Of a stretch of 7,523 bases of DNA, positions 1 through 5,362 are shown piece after piece. Position numbers and translations under genes: made by a program. Each line of letters starts with the position of its first letter. Within the stretch, counting starts at the first letter, position 1. Origin of the DNA: Lachnospiraceae bacterium (lineage in GTDB: Bacteria > Bacillota > Clostridia > Lachnospirales > Lachnospiraceae); contig JAGDCQ010000158.1 of assembly GCA_017958465.1 (NCBI GenBank), forward strand, positions 1-7,523, read 5' to 3'. The notes under the pieces are model-generated. The model was not told where the DNA came from. It was given only the letters and a program-made list of their open reading frames with translations, and ran no database searches.

Positions 1-159
1 AAACAGCGTCATCCCGGATTCCTTCGGGATACTCGAGTTGACTACGGACATTATCACCAGCATCACCAGGGGGAAAGCCACACAGAATATATAGCTCAGA
101 GAATCACGTGACATCTCTTTCAGATTTCTTTTCGTAAAGTTAATGGTCCTGTAAGTCAT
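1..159 (-). CDS. ABC-2 type exporter permease, N-terminal fragment (runs off the window)
   Basis: Membrane subunit of an ABC exporter, acting with the ATPase encoded just upstream. Only the first 53 residues are in the window (starts MTYRTINFTKRNLKEMSRD). They show the usual start of an ABC-2 permease: a short basic, amphipathic cytosolic segment (residues 1-20), then a first membrane helix at about residues 22-40 (AFPLVMLVIMSVV), then the beginning of an external loop. The ATG overlaps the TGA of the ATPase gene in an ATGA arrangement (positions 159-156), so the two are probably translationally coupled and form one transporter. A ribosome site AAGGAGAAAGGGT lies just before the ATG, inside the end of the ATPase gene. 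The substrate cannot be told; relatives move drugs, lipids or polysaccharides. The family is inferred from the neighbour and the start of the protein, since most of the gene is outside. Confidence 0.85.
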   Translation of the reverse strand, partial: MTYRTINFTKRNLKEMSRDSLSYIFCVAFPLVMLVIMSVVNSSIPKESGMTLF

Positions 160-884
160 ACCCTTTCTCCTTCCGCAATGCTCACAAACACTTCCTCAAG
201 GCCCTTTTTGCCTGTAGCGGCCTCAAGCTCTGCGAGCGTCCCTTCTGCAGCGATAACGCCGTTTATCATTACAAATATCCTGTCTGCAAGCGCCTCTGCC
301 TCCTCCATGTAGTGGGTGGTGAGCACGATGGACATCCTGTCCTTCAGGGCCTCTATCTCGCGCCACAGCTGCCTTCTTGCAAGGACGTCCAGCCCCAGCG
401 TCGGTTCGTCAAGAAACAGGACTTTCGGCTCTCCGATGATGGCCATGGCTATTGAAAGCTTCCTCTTCCAGCCGCCCGACAGTGTTTTTGCCTTCTTGTT
501 CTCGTATTCGGAAAGTGAAAATGCCTTTATCGCTTCATCCACTGCCGTCTTCACTTTTCCTTTTTCAAGATAGATCCCTGCCATAAACTCAAGGTTTTCA
601 CGGACTGTCAGGTTTTCCGCAACTGCTGTATCCTGTGTGGATATCCCCACCAGGCGCTTTACAGCCTCCGACTCCTTTTCTACATCCCTGCCGTAAACGA
701 AAGCTTTCCCTGCGGTGGGCTTTGAAAGGCACGAAAGCATCCTGATGGTGGTTGTCTTTCCGGCTCCGTTAACTCCCAGCAGCGCCACAAGCTGTCCCTC
801 CGGTACCGTGATCGAGATGCCGTCCACCGCTGTCTTGTCCTTATAACGCTTTGTAAGGCCTTCTGTTACTATCACATTATCCAT
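156..884 (-). CDS. ABC transporter ATP-binding protein (DrrA/CcmA-like, ABC-2 exporter)
   Basis: Cytosolic ATPase of an ABC-2 exporter, 242 residues from the chosen start (MDNVIVTEGLTKRYKDK). All core motifs are present in order: Walker A GVNGAGKT (37-44), Q-loop Gln84 (STQDT), signature LSGGWKRK (135-142; Trp in place of the more common Gln/Met), Walker B VLFLDEP (155-161), D-loop LGLD (163-166) and switch His191 (TTHYMEEAE). With about 240 residues it is a lone nucleotide-binding domain without the long C-terminal extension of some DrrA proteins. An in-frame ATG at 893 is possible, but the purine-rich AAGGA lies 8 nt before the ATG at 884 and directly against the one at 893, so 884 is preferred. 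The open frame back to 977 includes the predicted promoter and leader hairpin and is not likely to be translated. It is coupled by ATGA to the permease gene downstream. The substrate is unknown. Confidence 0.95.
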   Translation of the reverse strand: MDNVIVTEGLTKRYKDKTAVDGISITVPEGQLVALLGVNGAGKTTTIRMLSCLSKPTAGKAFVYGRDVEKESEAVKRLVGISTQDTAVAENLTVRENLEFMAGIYLEKGKVKTAVDEAIKAFSLSEYENKKAKTLSGGWKRKLSIAMAIIGEPKVLFLDEPTLGLDVLARRQLWREIEALKDRMSIVLTTHYMEEAEALADRIFVMINGVIAAEGTLAELEAATGKKGLEEVFVSIAEGERV

Positions 885-908
885 AGCATTCATCCTTTTT
901 GTTCTTTT

Positions 909-948
909 CAGGGTTGGCGCCTGCTCAAACACGCCAGCGCCTGCCCTG
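909..948 (-). promoter_or_regulatory. Leader hairpin of the ABC exporter mRNA
   Basis: On the minus strand CAGGG, a 2-nt bulge, and GGCGC pair with GCGCC, 2 nt and CCCTG across a 16-nt loop: two perfect 5-bp GC-rich helices with a 2x2 internal loop. The structure begins at about the predicted transcription start (near 950) and ends about 25 nt before the ATPase start codon, leaving the ribosome site unpaired. It could stabilise the transcript or be a regulatory leader. No known riboswitch class is recognised and no terminator follows it. The pairing is read from the sequence; the role is inference. Confidence 0.45.
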
Positions 949-956
949 TGCACGCT

Positions 957-985
957 ATGATACCCGCACTCCCGCAAAAAGTGAA
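957..985 (-). promoter_or_regulatory. Predicted sigma-A promoter of the ABC exporter operon
   Basis: Minus-strand -35 TTCACT (980-985, 4/6 to consensus), 17-nt spacer, -10 TATCAT (957-962, 5/6). It lies about 70 bp before the ATPase start codon and downstream of the terminator that closes the preceding gene, which is where an operon promoter is needed. The -35 match is moderate. Confidence 0.5.
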
Positions 986-1025
986 TAGTTTTGACATGAG
1001 CGGTCGCCCGGGATATATGAACGGC

Positions 1026-1063
1026 AAAAAAGTTCCCGTGCTGCTATAATGCCTCACGGGAAC
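1026..1063 (-). terminator. Rho-independent terminator of the secreted Cys/His protein gene
   Basis: Minus strand: perfect 9-bp stem GTTCCCGTG/CACGGGAAC (arms at 1055-1063 and 1032-1040) with a 14-nt loop, followed at once by six T (1031-1026). It begins 23 bp after the stop codon at 1086 and separates that gene from the ABC exporter operon. Confidence 0.9.
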
Positions 1064-1085
1064 CGTAACTATATTACTCTGTATT

Positions 1086-2282
1086 CTATTGTTCTTCTTC
1101 ATCCTCATGATTCATGATTGGAACGAAACAAGGAGGTCCACTGCACGGAACTTCCACCCAATGGAGATTTGTCTGCTTAAGGCAAACCTTGCAAGTGTCT
1201 GCATAATAATAAAAATGGCTATTTCCACTGTGATATTCCTGTCCGGCATATCCATTAGTATAATCATGGTATCTGTAGTATACAACGTTGGGGAGTCCGG
1301 TATACGAGTCGCAATAAGTAGAAGGGACGTTGGAAATCGAATGATCATACACTCCATATGGTCCCCATTTTGACCTGATAATAACGTTACCACCGGTCAC
1401 ACTCCATACAACTCCGGAATGGAGTGGCGTTCCGTCATGATCAAAGTAAACCACAATATCCTTTGCCTGAACAGAAGAAGCATTAACAGTACTGCAAACC
1501 GGATCATATCTGAAAGAATCGGGATAGTCTATCCAGTATGTATTATTATTTTTCATTCGGTACCACGCATAGGAATGACAATTATATCTTGATGATGGGG
1601 AATAAACCGGGGACAGACCGAAATAGTTAAAAATCTCTGAATTCATGTCTGTTATTTCAGTTGATGTAAAATCCCGACTCGCTACAAAGTATGTAGCAGG
1701 ATAATTACTGGCCGAATAAACGACTCCTCCATAAGAATAGGTAACTCCGGCCATCACCTGCTTGTTCCCAAGCTTTGAATACTCGCCTTCTTCCAGTGTC
1801 TTGTACAGCCATATGTAATCAGACTTCAGTTTTTCACTGTCCGTTACCATGTCCTGTAAAACAGGTTGATACAGAATGCAGAATATCTTGTATTCTCCAA
1901 ATGCAATATCCTTATTTGCATAGTACTCGCATGCTTTCTTATCCAATTCCGAAAAGAAGTCTTCCCTCTTTATCAACTCAGAAAAAGCAGAGTGTTTCGT
2001 ATAATCGGTTATACTTGCAGGGGCGACGGAGCCATAGCCCGGTTCATCGTTTAGAATTTTACCGGGAACCCATCTATCCAAAAGTGCTTCTGATATAAAG
2101 AACTTCGAGTTCAAAAAATAATCCAGCAGTTCGCCGGTATCACTCTTCAATACATCTCCGGGCGTTGAGTAGAGGCTGTCAACTGCCTCTGTTTCCTGAC
2201 CCTTGCCATAAAAAGCAGTCCCCGAAACAAAAAGTACCATAGAAGCGATACAAAAAGCCAGAAAAATAGCTTTAACTTTCAT
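1086..2282 (-). CDS. Secreted papain/NlpC-like (Cys/His) protein, function unknown
   Basis: A 398-residue exported protein. Residues 1-23 are a signal peptide (MKVK, hydrophobic stretch 5-20, likely cut after SGTA). Residues about 24-225 are a family-specific region I cannot name. Residues about 231-320 resemble an NlpC/P60- or CHAP-like Cys/His fold: RYNCHSYAW with Cys235, then PLHSGVV with His288, then SKWG (304-307), the order expected for nucleophile, His and third polar site. Residues 335-386 form a His/Cys-rich tail (His351, His356, Cys364, Cys367, His374, Cys380, Cys385) that could bind zinc or form disulfides. Peptidoglycan or peptide-bond hydrolysis is plausible but unproved. The start at 2282 has AAAGGAGG 8 nt before it; a GTG three codons earlier lies inside that ribosome site and is rejected. 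The gene stands alone, with its own promoter and terminator. It is visibly more AT-rich than its neighbours, which may mean it was acquired. Confidence 0.85.
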   Translation of the reverse strand: MKVKAIFLAFCIASMVLFVSGTAFYGKGQETEAVDSLYSTPGDVLKSDTGELLDYFLNSKFFISEALLDRWVPGKILNDEPGYGSVAPASITDYTKHSAFSELIKREDFFSELDKKACEYYANKDIAFGEYKIFCILYQPVLQDMVTDSEKLKSDYIWLYKTLEEGEYSKLGNKQVMAGVTYSYGGVVYSASNYPATYFVASRDFTSTEITDMNSEIFNYFGLSPVYSPSSRYNCHSYAWYRMKNNNTYWIDYPDSFRYDPVCSTVNASSVQAKDIVVYFDHDGTPLHSGVVWSVTGGNVIIRSKWGPYGVYDHSISNVPSTYCDSYTGLPNVVYYRYHDYTNGYAGQEYHSGNSHFYYYADTCKVCLKQTNLHWVEVPCSGPPCFVPIMNHEDEEEQ

Positions 2283-2308
2283 GTGCGACACCTCCTTTTC
2301 ATAATCTG

Positions 2309-2337
2309 ATTATATTACACCACCCATGGTTTGTCAA
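2309..2337 (-). promoter_or_regulatory. Perfect-consensus sigma-A promoter for the secreted protein gene
   Basis: Minus strand TTGACA (2337-2332), exactly 17 nt, TATAAT (2314-2309): 12 of 12 consensus bases at ideal spacing. The expected start is near 2302, giving a leader of about 20 nt ahead of the start codon at 2282 with an AAAGGAGG ribosome site. The spacer holds a short dyad, ACCA-N4-TGGT (2319-2330), which might be an operator. Upstream lies a run of A-tracts that may act as an UP element. Confidence 0.9.
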
Positions 2338-2343
2338 TAAATA

Positions 2344-2398
2344 TTTTTTTTGACCTTTTTAGGAAACACTTTGTATTTTTTGGATTATATATTTTTTT
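2344..2398 (-). promoter_or_regulatory. A-tract region upstream of the promoter (possible UP element / curved DNA)
   Basis: Read on the minus strand, four A-tracts of 8, 5, 6 and 7 bases lie at 2344-2351, 2356-2360, 2376-2381 and 2392-2398. The centres of the first three are about 10.5 and 20.5 bp apart, one and two helical turns, as in intrinsically bent DNA. The fourth is out of phase. The block starts 7 bp upstream of the perfect -35 box and lies between two divergent genes, so it may raise promoter strength or bind a nucleoid protein. The tracts are seen; the effect is inferred. Confidence 0.5.
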
Positions 2399-2427
2399 CA
2401 AACTCTATGTTATTTGCGGCAGTTTTG

Positions 2428-2436
2428 TGGTATATT
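2428..2436 (+). promoter_or_regulatory. Extended -10 promoter for the EAL-HDOD gene
   Basis: TGG followed by TATATT gives an extended -10 element (TG at 2428-2429, hexamer 2431-2436) about 55 bp before the start codon at 2491. No good -35 box sits at 16-18 bp. A weaker alternative is TTGACC (2350-2355), 16 nt, TGTATT (2372-2377). Confidence 0.5.
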
Positions 2437-2453
2437 AGATGTAGAATATTAAA

Positions 2454-2468
2454 GGTCCGCTACGGACC
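2454..2468 (+). promoter_or_regulatory. Small perfect hairpin in the leader of the EAL-HDOD gene
   Basis: GGTCCG-CTA-CGGACC, a 6-bp GC-rich stem with a 3-nt loop, ends 11 nt before the GGGGGA ribosome site (2480-2485) of the next gene. No T-run follows, so it is not a terminator. It could be an mRNA-stabilising structure or a protein-binding dyad. Confidence 0.45.
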
Positions 2469-2490
2469 CGACTGATACAGGGGGAACAGC

Positions 2491-3717
2491 ATGCTTGCCA
2501 CACTTATCCCGTTATTCGACAACAAAATGAATGTACCCGCATACTCGATCTTTGCGCAGCGTGAAAACCTTCTTGCGCGTCCCGGCCTTCTTGGCACCGG
2601 AAGCCTCGATATGGCTGCAGGTGTTCCCGGCCTCGAGATCGTAAACAATATGGGGCTTGACTCCGTTTCGGACGATCGCACAGTTTTCATTGAAGTTAAC
2701 GAGATCTCCATCTTCACAGACCTGGAAAGTGCCTGCCACGTGGATCACAGCAAGGTTGTGCTTCTCGGGAACAACAGTATAGAGCCTACGGAAAGTTACG
2801 TTAAAAGGATCACACAGCTTAAGAGCTCCGGTTTTTCCTTTGCGATAAAGGGGCTTGCCTACACGCAGTTCGAGGAATATAAGCCGATCCTCGACCTCAC
2901 GGACTATATACTGCTCAACCACAAGCGTATCAACATTGCGGTGGCAAGGTCGTATTTTGCAAAGCAATACCCGGGTCTGAAGCTTATAGCCGTAAACGTC
3001 AACACCCGCGAGGAATATGAGTCGCTTACGGACAAGGATGCCTTCTCCATGTATGAAGGAGAGTTTTTCCGCGTTCCGGTCTCTGAAGGCGGAAAGGAGA
3101 TCGCTCCGTTAAAGGCAAATTACATTGAGCTCCTCAATGTGATAAATGCTCCGGATTTTGACCTTACGAAGGCCGCAGATACCATTTCCCGCGATACAGC
3201 GCTCGTTATCTCCATGTTAAAGCTCGTAAACCGTATGTCCCGGAATTCCGAGATAACCTCAGTGCGGCACGCCGCAGCGATGCTTGGCCAAAAAGAGCTG
3301 AAGAAATGGATAAATACCGCTGTGACCAAAGAGCTTTGCGCCGACAAGCCTAATGAGATCACAAGGCTCTCGCTGCTCCGTGCAAAGTTTGCCGAGAACC
3401 TTGCCCCTGTTTTTGAAAAGGCAAGCCTTTCAAGCGAGCTTTTCCTTACAGGGCTCTTCTCCGTGCTTGATATAATCCTCGATAAGCCTATGGAGGAGGC
3501 TCTTAAGCTTGTGAACGTGGGACGCGGCATCCAGGATGCGCTCCTTCGCCACGAAGGTGAGCTGGCTTCTGTCCTCGACTTCCTGACCGCTTACGAAAAC
3601 GCCTCCTTCCAGGAAGTGTCCCGTCTTCTCCTGCTCGGCGGGATAAAAGACAACGATGTCTACGATGCCTACGTTAATTCACTGATCTGGTACAGGGATC
3701 TGTTTAACACCAAATAA
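2491..3717 (+). CDS. EAL-HDOD signalling protein with a degenerate EAL domain (YuxH-like)
   Basis: A 408-residue cytosolic protein with the two-domain plan of the YuxH/COG3434 group. Residues about 12-200 follow an EAL fold: FIEVN (66-70) for a core strand, a long helix at about 101-113, FSFAIKG (115-121) where active enzymes read ALDDF, YILLNH (139-144) for the IKID strand, and a final EGEFFRVPV (189-197), which matches the family's QGYFFSKP ending. The EAL motif and the DD metal ligands are missing, so it should not hydrolyse cyclic-di-GMP, though it might still bind a nucleotide or protein. Residues about 205-400 are an HDOD domain: LLNVINAPDFDLTKAAD, then a segment ending SMLKLVNRMS, then SVRHAAAMLGQKELKKWI. 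HDOD domains are helical output or scaffold modules without the HD metal ligands. The gene is monocistronic, with a GGGGGA ribosome site. A regulatory or adaptor role is likely; the target is unknown. Confidence 0.88.
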   Translation: MLATLIPLFDNKMNVPAYSIFAQRENLLARPGLLGTGSLDMAAGVPGLEIVNNMGLDSVSDDRTVFIEVNEISIFTDLESACHVDHSKVVLLGNNSIEPTESYVKRITQLKSSGFSFAIKGLAYTQFEEYKPILDLTDYILLNHKRINIAVARSYFAKQYPGLKLIAVNVNTREEYESLTDKDAFSMYEGEFFRVPVSEGGKEIAPLKANYIELLNVINAPDFDLTKAADTISRDTALVISMLKLVNRMSRNSEITSVRHAAAMLGQKELKKWINTAVTKELCADKPNEITRLSLLRAKFAENLAPVFEKASLSSELFLTGLFSVLDIILDKPMEEALKLVNVGRGIQDALLRHEGELASVLDFLTAYENASFQEVSRLLLLGGIKDNDVYDAYVNSLIWYRDLFNTK

Positions 3718-3738
3718 CAAGAAAGAATCAAAAAAGAA

Positions 3739-3763
3739 CGGGCCTTCGAGGCCCGCTTTTTTT
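3739..3763 (+). terminator. Rho-independent terminator, probably bidirectional
   Basis: Stem CGGGCC/GGCCCG (3739-3744, 3750-3755) with loop TTCGA, then C and seven T (3757-3763), 21 bp after the EAL-HDOD stop codon. On the other strand the same stem is followed by TTC and six T (3735-3730), so it can also end the converging tcdA/flavoprotein operon whose stop codon is at 3774. Confidence 0.9.
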
Positions 3764-3773
3764 GTCACGTTTT

Positions 3774-4400
3774 TTATTTCCCGTCCGGAAAGCTTGTAAA
3801 GTAATGGCGTTCCACTTCAGGATACCCGTACTTTTCGCGGGCATCGGCAAAAGCCTTTATCATAAAGCTCATATTTCTTGCGAGATTTCTCATAGTCTGA
3901 AGGCCTTCAAGGTCTTTCTTCACATCTTCCGCCGAAAACCCGTGCACCTGATTCCAGTATGTAGAAGAGGCAACAGGCATGCCGCTGATGGTAAAGTATT
4001 TGTTGAGCACGTCGAAGCTTGCAGTGTTTCCGCCTCTGCGGCAACTTACCACCGACGCTCCCACCTTCATATGCTTTGAGAAGGAGGTGCTGTAAAAAAG
4101 CCTGTCCATAAACGAGATGATGTTGCCGTTTGGCGAAGCGTAGTAAACAGGGCTTCCGACAACCAGGCCGTCGGCGGCTTCAAACTTGGGTGCAACCTCG
4201 TTTACAAGATCGTCGAATGCGCACTTTCCGGTATCGCCGCACTTTTCACAGGATATGCACCCTCGGATCGGCTTTGTACCCACCTGGATAAGCTCCGTTT
4301 CAACTCCTTCCGCTTCAAAAACCCGGATCATCTCCTCAAGAGCAGTCGCCGTGCAGCCGTGCAGGTTGGCGCTGCCGTTCAATAAAAGCACTTTACTCAT
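3774..4400 (-). CDS. Iron-sulfur flavoprotein / NADPH-dependent FMN reductase family
   Basis: A 208-residue cytosolic redox protein of the flavodoxin-fold FMN reductase group. The N-terminus MSKVLLLNGSANLHGCT is the first strand and FMN-phosphate loop. Residues 82-92 (GSPVYYASPNG) form the FMN isoalloxazine loop, and FMDRLFYST (97-105) follows as usual. A compact cysteine cluster Cys48-x2-Cys51-x2-Cys54-x5-Cys60 matches the ligand pattern of iron-sulfur flavoproteins (Isf), so a 4Fe-4S cluster is expected. Such proteins carry electrons in anaerobes and some reduce oxygen, peroxide or quinones; the substrate here is not known. The ATG overlaps the tcdA stop codon (ATGA, 4400-4397), with AAGGAGG 9 nt before the ATG inside tcdA, so it is the second gene of a coupled operon. 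It ends 11 bp before the shared terminator. Confidence 0.88.
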   Translation of the reverse strand: MSKVLLLNGSANLHGCTATALEEMIRVFEAEGVETELIQVGTKPIRGCISCEKCGDTGKCAFDDLVNEVAPKFEAADGLVVGSPVYYASPNGNIISFMDRLFYSTSFSKHMKVGASVVSCRRGGNTASFDVLNKYFTISGMPVASSTYWNQVHGFSAEDVKKDLEGLQTMRNLARNMSFMIKAFADAREKYGYPEVERHYFTSFPDGK

Positions 4401-5170
4401 GAATCAGCCTCCTTCTTAAATGCAGTAAGGTCATTTACTATCTCTCCCGCTATTATAAGCCCGGCCACCGACGGAACAAACGCGGTAGAGCCCGGTATAT
4501 CCCGGCGTTCCGTACACTTTCTTGCTGTCCCGGGCGGGCAGATGCAATGCTGCCTGCAGCTGATGGACATATCCTCTAACGGCCGCACGGGAGTTTCCTT
4601 TGAATAGACAACCTTCAGGGAGTCTATCCCGCGTTTCTTGCACTCACGGCGCATTACCCTCGCAAGCGGGCAGCGGGTCGTCTTATATATATCCGTAACC
4701 TCAAAGGCTGTCGGATCCACCTTGTTTCCGGCGCCCATAGCGGAAATAACGGGAACACCGGCCTTTTTTGCGTTCTCTATGATCGTAAGCTTGCCCGTCA
4801 CAGTGTCGATGGCATCCACCACATAGTCGTATTCGGTGAAGTCGAACTGATCCTGTGTTTCGGGCAGATAAAACGTTTTGTACGTTCTGACCACGCAGTC
4901 GGGGTTGATGTCGTGGATACGCTCCTTTGCGACATCCACTTTATACCTGCCTACGGTCTTTCTGGTCGCAATGATCTGTCTGTTGATGTTGGTAAGGCAA
5001 ACCCTGTCGTCATCTATAAGGTCCATCGCGCCAACACCGGAGCGGGCAAGGCCCTCCACCACATATCCTCCGACACCGCCTATACCGAATATGGCCACCC
5101 GGCAGCCTGCAAGCTTTTTCATGGACTCCTCGCCATAAAGCAACTGGGTTCTGGAAAACTGATTAAGCAT
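4397..5170 (-). CDS. tcdA: tRNA threonylcarbamoyladenosine dehydratase (ThiF/E1-like)
   Basis: A 257-residue E1-like enzyme. The family activates the carboxyl group of t6A at position 37 of ANN-decoding tRNAs with ATP and closes it to cyclic ct6A. It starts with FSRTQLLYGEESMKKL, typical of the family. The nucleotide loop is GIGGVGG (29-35); LIDDDRV (51-57) and TNINRQ (60-65) carry the conserved Asp and Arg/Asn; DAIDTVTGK (119-127) and SAMGAGNKVDPT (143-154) follow; the end has CPPGTARKC (211-219) and PGSTAFVPSVAGLIIAGE (226-243). Extra cysteines (Cys205, 209, 211, 219) cluster near the C-terminus. Length is normal. The start has AAAGGA 10 nt upstream; the predicted promoter is at 5204-5232. 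It is coupled by ATGA to the Fe-S flavoprotein gene. MoeB or ThiF are less likely because of the C-terminal PPGT...PGS...PSVAGL pattern. Confidence 0.92.
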   Translation of the reverse strand: MLNQFSRTQLLYGEESMKKLAGCRVAIFGIGGVGGYVVEGLARSGVGAMDLIDDDRVCLTNINRQIIATRKTVGRYKVDVAKERIHDINPDCVVRTYKTFYLPETQDQFDFTEYDYVVDAIDTVTGKLTIIENAKKAGVPVISAMGAGNKVDPTAFEVTDIYKTTRCPLARVMRRECKKRGIDSLKVVYSKETPVRPLEDMSISCRQHCICPPGTARKCTERRDIPGSTAFVPSVAGLIIAGEIVNDLTAFKKEADS

Positions 5171-5203
5171 TATAACTATATCCTTTTACTCTCTTTTGCC
5201 AGT

Positions 5204-5232
5204 ATAATAACACAAATCCTTTGGCAGGTAAA
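5204..5232 (-). promoter_or_regulatory. Predicted promoter of the tcdA/flavoprotein operon
   Basis: Minus strand TTTACC (5232-5227, 4/6), 17-nt spacer, TATTAT (5209-5204, 5/6). The expected start near 5197 leaves a leader of about 27 nt with AAAGGA at 5186-5181. Its -35 box overlaps one end of the 19-bp dyad at 5230-5248. Confidence 0.55.
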
Positions 5233-5248
5233 CTGTTCTTAACAGTTT
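5230..5248. promoter_or_regulatory. Perfect 19-bp dyad, candidate operator between divergent genes
   Basis: AAACTGTT-CTT-AACAGTTT, 8-bp arms around a 3-bp centre, in the 192-bp gap between tcdA (minus) and the membrane protein gene (plus). It overlaps the tcdA -35 box by 3 bp and lies about 37 bp upstream of the -35 of the plus-strand promoter. Size and symmetry fit a dimeric helix-turn-helix repressor. A terminator role is unlikely because no gene on the plus strand ends before it. No regulator gene lies next to it in the window. Confidence 0.5.
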
Positions 5249-5284
5249 TCCGATTTTTTGACAGTCCGGACGCAGAATTATTTA

Positions 5285-5313
5285 TAGACCTTCTGTATGA
5301 TGTGTGCTAAAAT
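5285..5313 (+). promoter_or_regulatory. Predicted promoter of the membrane protein gene
   Basis: TAGACC (5285-5290, 4/6), 17-nt spacer, TAAAAT (5308-5313, 5/6), with TG one base before the -10 (5305-5306) as an extended element. The start is expected near 5320, with AGGAGG (5349-5354) 8 nt before the ATG at 5363. Confidence 0.65.
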
Positions 5314-5362
5314 GAAGGAAATCTGTTTATCCAGTATTTAACCGTCATAGGAGGATATAGCC

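Noticed and set aside
885..977. N-terminal extension of the ABC ATPase (in-frame ATG at 977)
   Set aside because: The extension covers the predicted promoter and the leader hairpin, is unlike the N-terminus of the family, and has no ribosome site. The ATG at 884 follows AAGGA at good spacing and begins directly with the usual first strand.
1089..1393. Open frames on both strands inside the secreted protein gene
   Set aside because: They overlap a gene with signal peptide, domain motifs, promoter and terminator. They have no ribosome site or recognisable protein features.
1086..2282. Lipoprotein reading of the signal peptide (LAFC around Cys11)
   Set aside because: Phe at -1 does not fit a lipobox and Cys11 lies inside the hydrophobic core; a signal peptidase I site after SGTA is more likely.
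2283..2291. GTG start three codons before the chosen start of the secreted protein
   Set aside because: The GTG is part of the AAAGGAGGTG ribosome site itself; the ATG at 2282 sits 8 nt after it and starts a clean signal peptide.
5230..5259. The 19-bp dyad plus T6 as a plus-strand terminator
   Set aside because: No plus-strand gene ends upstream, the stem is AT-rich, and the T-run is separated from it by several bases.
5258..5286. TTGACA (5258-5263) as the -35 of the membrane protein promoter
   Set aside because: At 17 bp the -10 would be TTTATA, and the better TATAGA needs 19 bp. The TAGACC-17-TAAAAT promoter with a TG extension just downstream is a better match.
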